A DNA stretch of 37,928 nt. It comes from Planctomycetaceae bacterium (GTDB lineage: Bacteria; Planctomycetota; Planctomycetia; Planctomycetales; Planctomycetaceae). The notes under the pieces are model-generated. The model did not search any database. It was not told the DNA's origin and saw only the letters and a program-made list of their open reading frames with translations. A program made the position numbers and the translations under genes. This document shows, piece after piece, positions 1-7,775 of the stretch (the first letter of the stretch is position 1; the number at the start of each line of letters is the position of its first letter). Location: positions 1-37,928 of the forward strand of contig WFTL01000006.1 in NCBI GenBank assembly GCA_015485495.1, in the 5' to 3' direction.

Positions 1-14
1 CCCGAGATCTCCAC

Positions 15-983
15 GTGACGGACAGTGAAGGGACAACCAGACGACCATCTGTCGCAGACGGTTCCGCTGCCTGTGAGCGGAATCGTTCTGAACACGCATT
101 GAGGTCCGGGCCGACGGCGCCCACGAGTTCGTCATCAGGGAAAGGGTCTTTATCCCTTCTTTCCGGCAGCCGGCCGATCTGGGCAGGCACGACGGCGCTG
201 AGCTGGTATCTGTCGCTGCTGCTGCACACCACGGGATACGGAGTGGCGACAGTGGCGTTCGGATGGGTGGGAATGGCTTTGCTCCCCAGGGACGTGGACC
301 GGGAAACCATTCCGATTCGGGCCACTCTGGCGGACGACACGGTGAGCGACGATCTTCCGGCCCTGGAAATCCCGCCTCCTGCGGCAGGGTCAACGTCGGA
401 TCCGACGCACAGCACGCTGGAACAACTGGCGAGGGAACTGGCCGTTTCGGAAGAATCTCCTTTGAAAACCGCTCGGGCGGACGCGGAACTGGCTTCGATC
501 AGCGGCATGGAAACCGACACGATCGACAGCGAGTCGACTCCGTTTTTTCGTGTTCCGGAAAGCGGTCTGGCGGTCACCCGCGGCAGTTTCACGGCCTGGA
601 CCGATCCGGCCCGTCCGCTTCCTGGACAGGCGTATCAGATCATTATTGAAATCCGTCTGCCGAAACGCATGCGGGTGTATCGTCTGAGCGATCTGTCGGG
701 ACGCGTCGTGGGGACCGACGGATACGAACAGAATCTGCCCTGGGATTCCCGACCGAAGTTTCGCTATGCGGCCCGGGTGACCGGTGGTGCGGAACCGCAG
801 GTCATCGACAGCCGATCGATGAAAGTCCGGGTGACCGGGCAGAAACTTCAGCTGGTCATCCAGGTCCAGGGAGCCGATCGTCTGGTGAAGGACACGATTT
901 ACATTCGCTCCCGCCGGCTGAAAGAAAAACAGAAACTCGTTCTCGTATTCGGATCGGACAGTGGCAGCGATTCGGATCCGTGA
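15..983 (+). CDS. Hypothetical membrane-anchored protein, start uncertain
   Basis: I do not recognise this protein. From the GTG at 15 it is 322 aa. The first 55 residues are polar and Ser/Thr-rich. A hydrophobic stretch at about residues 56-90 should form one or two membrane segments. An acidic, Pro-rich linker (about 95-190) follows, and the last 120 residues are beta-rich with many basic residues, probably a folded domain on the far side of the membrane. The frame stays open to the left edge of the window, and no clear ribosome binding site precedes the GTG, so the real start may lie upstream. The stop at 983 is well supported because the frame is long and has normal composition for this genome. 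It converges with the minus-strand gene ending at 1123. Confidence 0.7.
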   Translation: MTDSEGTTRRPSVADGSAACERNRSEHALRSGPTAPTSSSSGKGSLSLLSGSRPIWAGTTALSWYLSLLLHTTGYGVATVAFGWVGMALLPRDVDRETIPIRATLADDTVSDDLPALEIPPPAAGSTSDPTHSTLEQLARELAVSEESPLKTARADAELASISGMETDTIDSESTPFFRVPESGLAVTRGSFTAWTDPARPLPGQAYQIIIEIRLPKRMRVYRLSDLSGRVVGTDGYEQNLPWDSRPKFRYAARVTGGAEPQVIDSRSMKVRVTGQKLQLVIQVQGADRLVKDTIYIRSRRLKEKQKLVLVFGSDSGSDSDP

Positions 984-1122
984 TCGGAAATGTCTGTTTG
1001 GGGGGGCATCGAGGATTCACGGGCGCAACGCTTCAGGACAGTCCGTTCTTCCGGGTCGGTGTCGCTCCGCCCCTGGATCCGGCCTGCGGACTCACGAACC
1101 ACCGACCGTGCACATCACCCGT

Positions 1123-2181
1123 CTAAGCCTCGCTTTTCTTTCTGCGGTACCACACGCTTAGAAAGAACGCGGCGGCGCTGACGTTCAGAGCGATGAACCA
1201 CCAGAGCATCGTTCGGCGGGACCGCGGAACGCCCTGCAGAGGCATCTCGGGCAGGCCGTAGGCCGCCAGCGTGAAATCTTCCGGAGAAACCGTACCCAGA
1301 GAAATCGTGTGGAACTCGATGTGTTCGATCGACACAGTATCGAACTCGTCATCATGCACGTCTGAAGCCGCGGGGACTGCTTCGTAGCGGATCGTGACGC
1401 TTTTCGGAAAAATGACCGTCTCGCCCGCTGCTGTCATCCATTCCTGGCTTTCGACGGTTCCTTTCGTCACTTCGACCCAGGCCTGTTCGGGGACATCGTT
1501 GGTCAGCGTGTATTCGCGAATCGTCCAGCCGAAATCCGGGTCGAGCGTCACCGATGCGGTGTCGTAGAACCACCACGGGTCTTTGCCCAGCCGCAGGTCG
1601 ACCGTGACGGTATTGTCATCACCCGGTCGAACGGACAGGATGTCGCAGGTCGATCCGTCGAACAGTTCTTCGAACGGGACTTCACGAACCGCATGGGTCG
1701 CATCCACGAAATTCCTGCAGTAGGTTCCAACGAGCACCATGGCCATTTCCATATCGCGCTTGCTGGCGGAGTGGGCACGAACCGTCCAGGGGCTGTTTTC
1801 CGCAGAACGCTGCAGGTGAAACATGTACCGGGGCGTTTCGCATCCGACCTCCGTTTCGAACGGGAGCCGTGGAGCGGAACGGTCGCCGACCATGTCCGGA
1901 CGACGTTCGACCAGGCCGAAGCCGTCCAGAATCCTGCAGTTGATTTCCCACCGCCGCAGCGACGTTCTTTCTCCTTTGACGAGCTCGTAATCCTCCATCG
2001 TTCCGGTGCACTCGAAGTTCTTCAGGATGAGTTTTTCGAGTGCTTTCGGGTATTCCTCAAGCAGTCTTTCGTAGAGTGCCCGTTCGGAATCGGGAAGATC
2101 CGCCACACCGCCGTACGCACATGTCAGCGTCAGCATTCCCAAAAGAATCATTCGCTCAGCGGTTCGCAGCAGGATGGTCAT
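1123..2181 (-). CDS. Hypothetical exported protein with C-terminal membrane anchor
   Basis: 352 aa, starting at an ATG. An N-terminal hydrophobic segment (about residues 1-27) looks like a signal peptide. The body is mixed alpha/beta with many Asp and Glu residues. One transmembrane helix near the C-terminus (about 325-345) is followed by a short basic tail. This layout places the body outside the cytoplasm, anchored at the C-terminal end. The gene at 2690-3904 has the same plan: signal, early segment rich in Leu/Tyr/Glu, beta-rich body, C-terminal helix plus basic tail. The two may be distant paralogues, but this rests on architecture rather than alignment. No catalytic motif was recognised. 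The three minus-strand genes 3904-1123 could form one transcription unit, with gaps of about 125-140 bp. Confidence 0.75.
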   Translation of the reverse strand: MTILLRTAERMILLGMLTLTCAYGGVADLPDSERALYERLLEEYPKALEKLILKNFECTGTMEDYELVKGERTSLRRWEINCRILDGFGLVERRPDMVGDRSAPRLPFETEVGCETPRYMFHLQRSAENSPWTVRAHSASKRDMEMAMVLVGTYCRNFVDATHAVREVPFEELFDGSTCDILSVRPGDDNTVTVDLRLGKDPWWFYDTASVTLDPDFGWTIREYTLTNDVPEQAWVEVTKGTVESQEWMTAAGETVIFPKSVTIRYEAVPAASDVHDDEFDTVSIEHIEFHTISLGTVSPEDFTLAAYGLPEMPLQGVPRSRRTMLWWFIALNVSAAAFFLSVWYRRKKSEA

Positions 2182-2318
2182 AACAGACAGCCGTTCACGA
2201 AACGTGACAAACAGAGGAAGTGGTGGTTCCGCCCGGCGAACTCATGTGGCAGTCCCTGCGTGAATCGGGACCGCAGATCAACAGGAACCTCCATTCTGAA
2301 GTTCATATTGTCAGGACA

Positions 2319-2564
2319 CTACTCCGGACACACGTTCACACCATGATCCGCCTTACAAATGATGGTCGAACAGGTCGATCCAGGAACGCACGCTGCGCCT
2401 GCCGCCGTGCCATTGCAGGTCAGGCCCGAACCGTTGTCGTCAGCAATTGCCGGTGCCGTGCCCGCAAACAGCAGTCCGGCCACGGCATACCGCAGTTGAT
2501 TCCAGCCGAAAGGCCTCTGCGTGGCCGCTCGTTCTTCAGTCGGTTCGTGATTCCGCCCTGGCAT
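2319..2564 (-). CDS. Small secreted cysteine-rich protein
   Basis: 81 aa from an ATG. A polar N-terminal region of about 24 residues precedes a hydrophobic core (AVAGLLFAG) and a good signal-peptidase site (PAIA, then DD). The mature part would be only about 40 residues, rich in Gly, Thr and Ser, with five cysteines in the pattern C-x8-C-x5-C-x4-C-x9-C. A purine-rich stretch (GGAAGGAAA) lies upstream of the start. The gene sits between two exported, tail-anchored proteins on the same strand, and both mature proteins nearby also begin with Asp-rich sequence. Function is unknown: a secreted peptide or small disulfide-linked partner of the neighbours is possible. A chance frame cannot be excluded, but the clean signal peptide and regular Cys spacing argue for a real gene. 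Confidence 0.6.
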   Translation of the reverse strand: MPGRNHEPTEERAATQRPFGWNQLRYAVAGLLFAGTAPAIADDNGSGLTCNGTAAGAACVPGSTCSTIICKADHGVNVCPE

Positions 2565-2689
2565 CAGCCGCGATTTCCTTCCGCCGCACGGGTGAGCTTA
2601 CAAGGATAAAACGACTCCGGTTCGCATCTCATGCTTCCCGCGCATCGCCGCGGCTCCCTGGATCCGAACTGTCGCTGCAGCGAAACCGT

Positions 2690-3904
2690 CTACCGCGCCC
2701 GCCACCAGCGGACCAGCAGCACCACACCGATCACGGCCAGCACACCGGCGTTCAGAATGAACAGCCGACGGACCCGAGGTTTCATCATTTCTATGCGCTT
2801 CCGCTGCCTCGCTTCCCGAGCTTCGTCTTCCGCAATGATCTGTTCTTCGATTTCAAGAACGGCGGCTTCCAGTTCGTGCAGCTTCGCTTCCGTCAGCACG
2901 ACGTCTTCTGTCAGCCTGTACCTGCTGGTCGTTGCATGTTCCACCAGAACGGTGTGCCCTTTTTTCGCCTTCAGCCCCAGCGACACCGGATCGATGTCAT
3001 CCGGTTTGCTCAGTTCCGTCACTTCAAACAACGCAACGTTTTTCGTTTTCCTGTTGTTACGCAGCCGCCACAGGATCCGAACACCGGTCTTCGGGAACGG
3101 CAGGCCATAGGGAGATTCCTGATATTCCGTAAAAAAGCCCGTAGACCCAGGCTGTGCATCGTCTTCCGCCAATGCGAAGTAGTCGATTCGTCTGAGCAGC
3201 ATCATGCCGAATACATCCGATTCCGCAAAGTAATACACCAGTCGATTTGCCGGCGGTCCTTCAAGAAACACTTCCACCCGGACGGAACGGTCCGGTTTCC
3301 CGTCGCCGTCCACGTCGGTTGAATCGTCATACGCCGCCGTCGCGTTCCCGTCCGCGTCAGCCACACGAATCATCTTGTGGACGCTCAGCCTTTCCGTACC
3401 GAATTCGTGAGCCGTCCCGCCCATCATCCCGATGGACACCGGTGTAAAATTCGGTCCCCAGCCTTCCTTTTCGTAGTTCCCTTCGGAACCGATACTCATC
3501 ACCGCGAAGTTTTCACTGTAGTCCACTCGTATCCGCGGCGTCGACAGATAGGCCTCCGTGGTATCTCGGATGAACTGAATGCTTCCGGTGTATCCTTTCG
3601 GCGGGTCAACCGGTTCCGGGTCGTACCGTGGCGTCAATGTGCACATCACCGTGCCCTGTTTCGCAATATACAGTCCATCGGTGATGTACGCCCGGCTGTC
3701 TTTGTCCCGGGCAGGAGGCATCGTGTCCACGCGGCTCGCTTCATAGAGCGTAAACACGTACCGGCACACCAAATTCCGGTGCTGTTCCAGCAGCCACGCG
3801 TACTGTTCCGCCAGCAGCCGGGGATCCGGCGCATCCGCATCATCGGCCACCGCCTGCGTGCACCCCATCACGGCGATCGCGGCCGCAAGTCCGGTCCTCA
3901 CCAT
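2690..3904 (-). CDS. Hypothetical exported protein with C-terminal membrane anchor
   Basis: 404 aa from an ATG preceded by a purine-rich site (GGGAG, then GAGGA). The N-terminus is a signal sequence. The stretch AVMGC could be a lipobox with Cys15, or the protein could be cut after AVA a few residues later. The body (about 30-360) is beta-rich. Near the C-terminus there is a charged, probably coiled-coil segment of Glu, Ala and Arg (about 340-375), then one transmembrane helix and a basic tail. A short Asp-rich stretch near residue 190 (DSTDVDGDGKPD) resembles a calcium-binding DxDxDG loop. I do not recognise the family. The protein shares its overall plan with the 352-aa product encoded at 1123-2181. 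It heads the minus-strand group and is divergent from the sulfatase gene. Confidence 0.75.
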   Translation of the reverse strand: MVRTGLAAAIAVMGCTQAVADDADAPDPRLLAEQYAWLLEQHRNLVCRYVFTLYEASRVDTMPPARDKDSRAYITDGLYIAKQGTVMCTLTPRYDPEPVDPPKGYTGSIQFIRDTTEAYLSTPRIRVDYSENFAVMSIGSEGNYEKEGWGPNFTPVSIGMMGGTAHEFGTERLSVHKMIRVADADGNATAAYDDSTDVDGDGKPDRSVRVEVFLEGPPANRLVYYFAESDVFGMMLLRRIDYFALAEDDAQPGSTGFFTEYQESPYGLPFPKTGVRILWRLRNNRKTKNVALFEVTELSKPDDIDPVSLGLKAKKGHTVLVEHATTSRYRLTEDVVLTEAKLHELEAAVLEIEEQIIAEDEAREARQRKRIEMMKPRVRRLFILNAGVLAVIGVVLLVRWWRAR

Positions 3905-4362
3905 TCCTCAGTCTCCCGCAGTCACCAGGTCACTGCGTGCCCGTCAGCGATGCGGACGCAGGTGCCGGTGCATTCTCAGTGGTCCTGGTATCGCACTTCA
4001 GAATTGGCGGCTCCAGCCGCTGAAACACGTCCGTGACAGGTGACCCGCCGGTCGCGCGAATCCGTCTGGCATTTTTCGAAAAACGAGGTCACCCGCGCGT
4101 GATGGAGTGTGTTGTCCAGAGACGCATGGTTCATCCGGCGGTGGAAAGAATCGACGCGGAGGGATGATCGGTTCGCATGTTCAGCAGCCGTTTTCCGAAA
4201 AGTCGGGCGGCTGTGTCGTTGACGGACGTTCCTGCTGCGGCCATCGTGCGGTGTTCCGGCCGGATGCCCAGGCACAGGATTTCGTCAGACGTTCCTCCCC
4301 GGGGCAATGGCCGGCATCCATAACACAAGTTCCGTTCGTCTGATCGACTGTGAGGCAGACTG
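3905..4362. other. Divergent intergenic region
   Basis: 458 bp between two divergent genes, so it should hold both promoters. I see no convincing gene. It contains a 12-bp perfect palindrome (TTTTTCGAAAAA, 4072-4083), the most AT-rich spot in the gap. It also contains an inverted repeat CAGCCG...CGGCTG near 4187-4215 with a second TTTTCCGAAAA inside it, and CGCAGT...ACTGCG at 3917-3937 just upstream of the minus-strand start. Any of these could be regulatory; none was matched to a known regulator. Confidence 0.4.
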
Positions 4363-5730
4363 ATGACATGCCGGTTTCCTGTTTGTGTTCTTCTGTTGGG
4401 AATCTGGATGGTCCCGGCCCCTGTGTCGGCCGGGAGTCGGCCGAACATCGTTTTGATCATCAGCGATGACCAGGCCTGGACCGATTACGGGTTCATGGGG
4501 CATCCGGTGATCCGCACGCCTCACCTGGACCGGCTGGCCGAACGCAGTGCCGTATTTCGCCGCGGCTACGTTCCCACGGCTTTGTGCCGCCCCTCTCTGG
4601 CAACTCTGATCACCGGCCTGTATGCATCGCAGCACGGAATCATCGGAAATGATCCGGCACATCTGTCGGACGATGCGGAAGACGACGCGCGGCGGCGGGC
4701 GGCCCTGATTGCGAAAATCGATGCCTGCGAAACACTTCCGCGTCTTCTGGGAGCAGCCGGCTATCGGTCTCATCAGAGCGGCAAGTGGTGGGAAGGCAGT
4801 TTTCGTCGAGGCGGTTTTACGGATGGAATGACGCGCGGTTTTCCGGAACCCGGCGGACGACATGGCGATGACGGTCTGGCAATCGGCCGGAAGACGATGG
4901 AGCCGGTTCTGCAGTTCATTGACCAGGCGGCTGCGGACGATGTCCCGTTTTTCGTGTGGTATGCACCGTTTCTGCCGCACGAACCCCACAATCCTCCGAA
5001 GCGCATTCTGGACAGATACCAGACTCCCGGCTGTCCGCCGGAACTCGCGCGGTACTACGCCTGCTGTGAATGGTTCGACGAAACGTGCGGCACGCTGCTG
5101 GACCATCTGGAACAGCACCGTCTGACCGAGGACACGCTGGTCGTCTATGTCACCGACAACGGCTGGATTCAGCGCACGGCGGACACTCCTGTCGGACCGG
5201 GCTGGCGCAGCCGCTTCGCCCCGCGTTCCAAACAGTCGCCGTATGAAGGCGGTGTTCGGACACCGGTGCTGCTTTCATGGCCGGGACACATCGTTCCCTC
5301 TGAACAGACAGCGGTGGTCAGCAGCATCGATCTGTTTCCCACGATTCTGGCCGCTGCCGGACTGGAACCTCCGGCCGAGTGCCCGGGCCGCAGTCTGCTG
5401 CCCTTCCTGGACGGAAACGCTGCCGTTCCGGAACGTCCGGTTTTCGGAGAAGGCTTTGCCCATGATGTGATCGACCTGAATGATCCTCAGGTCACCCTGC
5501 TGTCCCGCTGGATGATCGACGGCCGCTGGAAGCTGATTCTCAGCTACAACGGCCGTGCGGTGCGATACCGTTTCGTTCATGAAAACGCCCGCCAGGGACC
5601 GCAGTTGTACGATCTGATGGCTGACCCGCACGAAACGACGAACCTGGCCGATCAGCATCCTGATCGCGTGGCGCGGATGGCCAGGCAGATCGCCGCATGG
5701 TGGTCCGTCGATCACCCTCCGATTCCCTGA
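4363..5730 (+). CDS. Exported sulfatase with atypical active-site signature
   Basis: 455 aa. Signal peptide at residues 1-23 (cut after VSA), then a type I sulfatase (alkaline-phosphatase fold). Visible landmarks: NIVLIISDD with metal-binding Asp35-Asp36; the nucleophile region TALCRPSLATLITGLY with Cys75; SGKWW with a conserved Lys; LPHEPHNPP with a conserved His; and VTDNGW with the Asp-Asn metal pair. Known sulfatases use formylglycine made from Cys (or Ser) in a CxPxR motif. Here the fifth position is Leu79, not Arg, although the LTG-type element follows. The substrate cannot be read from sequence; planctomycete sulfatases usually act on sulfated algal or animal polysaccharides outside the cytoplasm. 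GAGG precedes the ATG by eight bases. The gene converges on the porin gene and could serve polysaccharide use together with the BMC locus, but that link is inference. Confidence 0.93.
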   Translation: MTCRFPVCVLLLGIWMVPAPVSAGSRPNIVLIISDDQAWTDYGFMGHPVIRTPHLDRLAERSAVFRRGYVPTALCRPSLATLITGLYASQHGIIGNDPAHLSDDAEDDARRRAALIAKIDACETLPRLLGAAGYRSHQSGKWWEGSFRRGGFTDGMTRGFPEPGGRHGDDGLAIGRKTMEPVLQFIDQAAADDVPFFVWYAPFLPHEPHNPPKRILDRYQTPGCPPELARYYACCEWFDETCGTLLDHLEQHRLTEDTLVVYVTDNGWIQRTADTPVGPGWRSRFAPRSKQSPYEGGVRTPVLLSWPGHIVPSEQTAVVSSIDLFPTILAAAGLEPPAECPGRSLLPFLDGNAAVPERPVFGEGFAHDVIDLNDPQVTLLSRWMIDGRWKLILSYNGRAVRYRFVHENARQGPQLYDLMADPHETTNLADQHPDRVARMARQIAAWWSVDHPPIP

Positions 5731-5763
5731 ACCGATCTGACGTTTGCACGTTCATCGGCCGAA

Positions 5764-5788
5764 GCTCCCGGTCTTCGCGACCGGGAGC
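5764..5788. terminator. Bidirectional hairpin between convergent genes
   Basis: A perfect 10-bp stem (GCTCCCGGTC / GACCGGGAGC) closes a TTCGC loop, 34 bp after the sulfatase stop and 54 bp before the end of the convergent porin gene. No T-run follows on either strand, so a U-tract mechanism is not supported. Its position between two converging stops makes a shared terminator or mRNA 3'-end stabiliser the best reading. Confidence 0.6.
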
Positions 5789-5841
5789 CGACAGTCGGCA
5801 GAAGCCGGATTCGTGTCCGGAGTTGCCGGAACGTGGGACTG

Positions 5842-7443
5842 TCAGAACGTGAAGGTGGTCATCATGTACAGCTGGCTGGCGTCGGGACGCGCCGCCGGGC
5901 CGGCATTGATGGCCTGGCCGTACCAGAACCAGAAGTAGCCGAACTGCAGCGACAGGGATTCGCTGTGTTTCCACGTGGCGACCAGATCCAGTTCGTTGCC
6001 GATATGACGTCCTCGATTCGCCACTGAAAACGGGGCGCCGGCGATGTTGTAAACCGCATCGCTCTCGGTCGCCCGGCCGAACCAGTGGAACGTCGCACTC
6101 AGACTGAGCTTCTCGTGCGGGCTGACCGAACCGCTCACACCGAAATCCAGCAGGTTCTGTCCGGAAAAGTTGTCGATGAGTCCCCACCAGGCGTGTCCCA
6201 GAGGATACAGAGTGTACACCGTATTGATCGTTCCGTCGTTCGGATTCGTATCGCCGGAACCCCAGTACGCAATGCCGCTCAGTTTCGGAGTCCACGCGCG
6301 GTCATTGTACGTGTAGCTGAAGATTCCTGAAAAGAATCCGGCCAGAACGTCCTGGGCGAGTCCTCCGGGAGCGACCGCAGTGAAGTCATCTTTGCCGAAC
6401 TGGATGGCTCCTTCCACATCCCAGGCCCAGGTGCCCACGACCCGGCTGCACTCTCGGATCGGCCACTTCCCGTCCACGCGCATGCCGATCGTGTGCCGGC
6501 TGCCGTCCTGCCGGTTGGCAGCCTGCCCGGCCACATCGGACCAGATCCAGTAGATGTCGACGATGTCGCTGCCGGACCCCGTCCAGGTCCCGTAGATCCC
6601 GTGTACCTGACGGTCGGAATCCACCGTATCGAACGCGCTGGGAGCATAACCGGCTCCGCCGGCCGCATTGTTGACACTGGCCATCGAAAACGCGTCGACC
6701 GTCCAGTCGCCCGACTTCCAGATCAGTTTGTGCCCTTCGAAGTTTCGGAACGTGTTGGACCAGCCGAGCGGCGAAAGGAGATGCTGAGAACCGTACTTCA
6801 GGAACTGCCGACCATACCGATATCGCAGACTGCCTCCGGCCACGTCTCCCAGGTTGATTTCACCGTAATAACGCAGCAGATCGCCTCGGTTGACATCGAT
6901 GCCCAGCGGAAACAGGGGGGCATCGTATCCGAAGGCCGATGCATCGATGGCTTCCACATAGCCGGTGATCAGGTTGTCCCACGTCACAGACACATGGGGC
7001 GTCAGACGCCACAGGTCATATGTGGAACTGGCCGGTCCCCCGGGCCGCAGGCGGTTCCGCTCATCCATGAACCGATAGCGGATGCCGCCGCCGACCGAAT
7101 AGGTCACGTCATCGCTGAAGGATGCCGGTCGGTTTTTCAGACCGTCCAGAACACTGACAGCACATTCGCTGCACTGTCCGCCGCATGTGCCGTCTTCGGT
7201 ACATCCGGAAACGCAGCCGCTGTCGACACAGGCTGCGGCCGAAACCGGCTGATACAGGGACGCAGACGGGCCGGGCACTGCCGGCCGGAACGTCAGCGGA
7301 GCGGTCATCGATTCGGGTGCCGAGACGCCGGTCAGCCCCGGATAACGGCCGCCCGTATAACCCTGAGCGGATGCCTCACTGACCGGAAGAACCAGCAACA
7401 ACAATGCGAACAGACTTCCTGGCTGCTTCATGGCAGAATCCAT
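5842..7443 (-). CDS. Outer-membrane porin, alginate-export family
   Basis: 533 aa with a signal peptide (MKQPGSLFALLLLVLPVSEA; cut near ASA-Q). The true start may be the ATG at 7431, which begins directly at MKQ; neither start has a strong ribosome binding site. Residues about 70-95 hold seven cysteines in a short stretch (ACVDSGCVSGCTEDGTCGG, then CSEC). The rest is a run of alternating beta-strands with aromatic girdles ending in a final strand that closes on Phe (MMTTFTF), typical of outer-membrane barrels. The motif YRYGRQFLKYGSQHLLSP and repeated W-x-D segments match the alginate-export (AlgE-like) porins common in planctomycetes. It would sit in the outer membrane and pass anionic sugars or small solutes. 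Substrate unknown. The Cys-rich N-terminal plug is unusual for a porin. Confidence 0.88.
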   Translation of the reverse strand: MDSAMKQPGSLFALLLLVLPVSEASAQGYTGGRYPGLTGVSAPESMTAPLTFRPAVPGPSASLYQPVSAAACVDSGCVSGCTEDGTCGGQCSECAVSVLDGLKNRPASFSDDVTYSVGGGIRYRFMDERNRLRPGGPASSTYDLWRLTPHVSVTWDNLITGYVEAIDASAFGYDAPLFPLGIDVNRGDLLRYYGEINLGDVAGGSLRYRYGRQFLKYGSQHLLSPLGWSNTFRNFEGHKLIWKSGDWTVDAFSMASVNNAAGGAGYAPSAFDTVDSDRQVHGIYGTWTGSGSDIVDIYWIWSDVAGQAANRQDGSRHTIGMRVDGKWPIRECSRVVGTWAWDVEGAIQFGKDDFTAVAPGGLAQDVLAGFFSGIFSYTYNDRAWTPKLSGIAYWGSGDTNPNDGTINTVYTLYPLGHAWWGLIDNFSGQNLLDFGVSGSVSPHEKLSLSATFHWFGRATESDAVYNIAGAPFSVANRGRHIGNELDLVATWKHSESLSLQFGYFWFWYGQAINAGPAARPDASQLYMMTTFTF

Positions 7444-7775
7444 TTCGTTTCACGCGGACGCGCCCGGACGACGCTTTCGGTGTCCTTCGGCAGATTCAGC
7501 CGGCCGCCGCCCCGCATTCCGGTGCGGCTGTATCGACCGTACTGATCGTGCCGATCCTGTCAGTCGACGTCGTCCGTTCCGGGAAATGGATGCAGCCTGG
7601 CTGGCGGAAACCCGGTTGCCCGACCGCAGAACATTCCGCCGAGCCGGTCAGGTTTCGCTGAATTATGCAACCGGCCTGTGCAGCCCTGTGCCTTTTCGCA
7701 CGCAGAAGGAAAGAAGGTGGAGTTTCTGCTCCAGCGCCGGTCGGTGGCGGGACAGCCCGATCGCAGCGCACACCG
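7444..7775. other. Intergenic region upstream of the porin gene
   Basis: 332 bp between the end of the reductase gene and the porin start, both on the minus strand. It must hold the porin promoter and leader. A minus-strand CATAAT near 7662-7667 could be a -10 element, but there is no good -35 partner. No gene or terminator was recognised. Confidence 0.3.
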
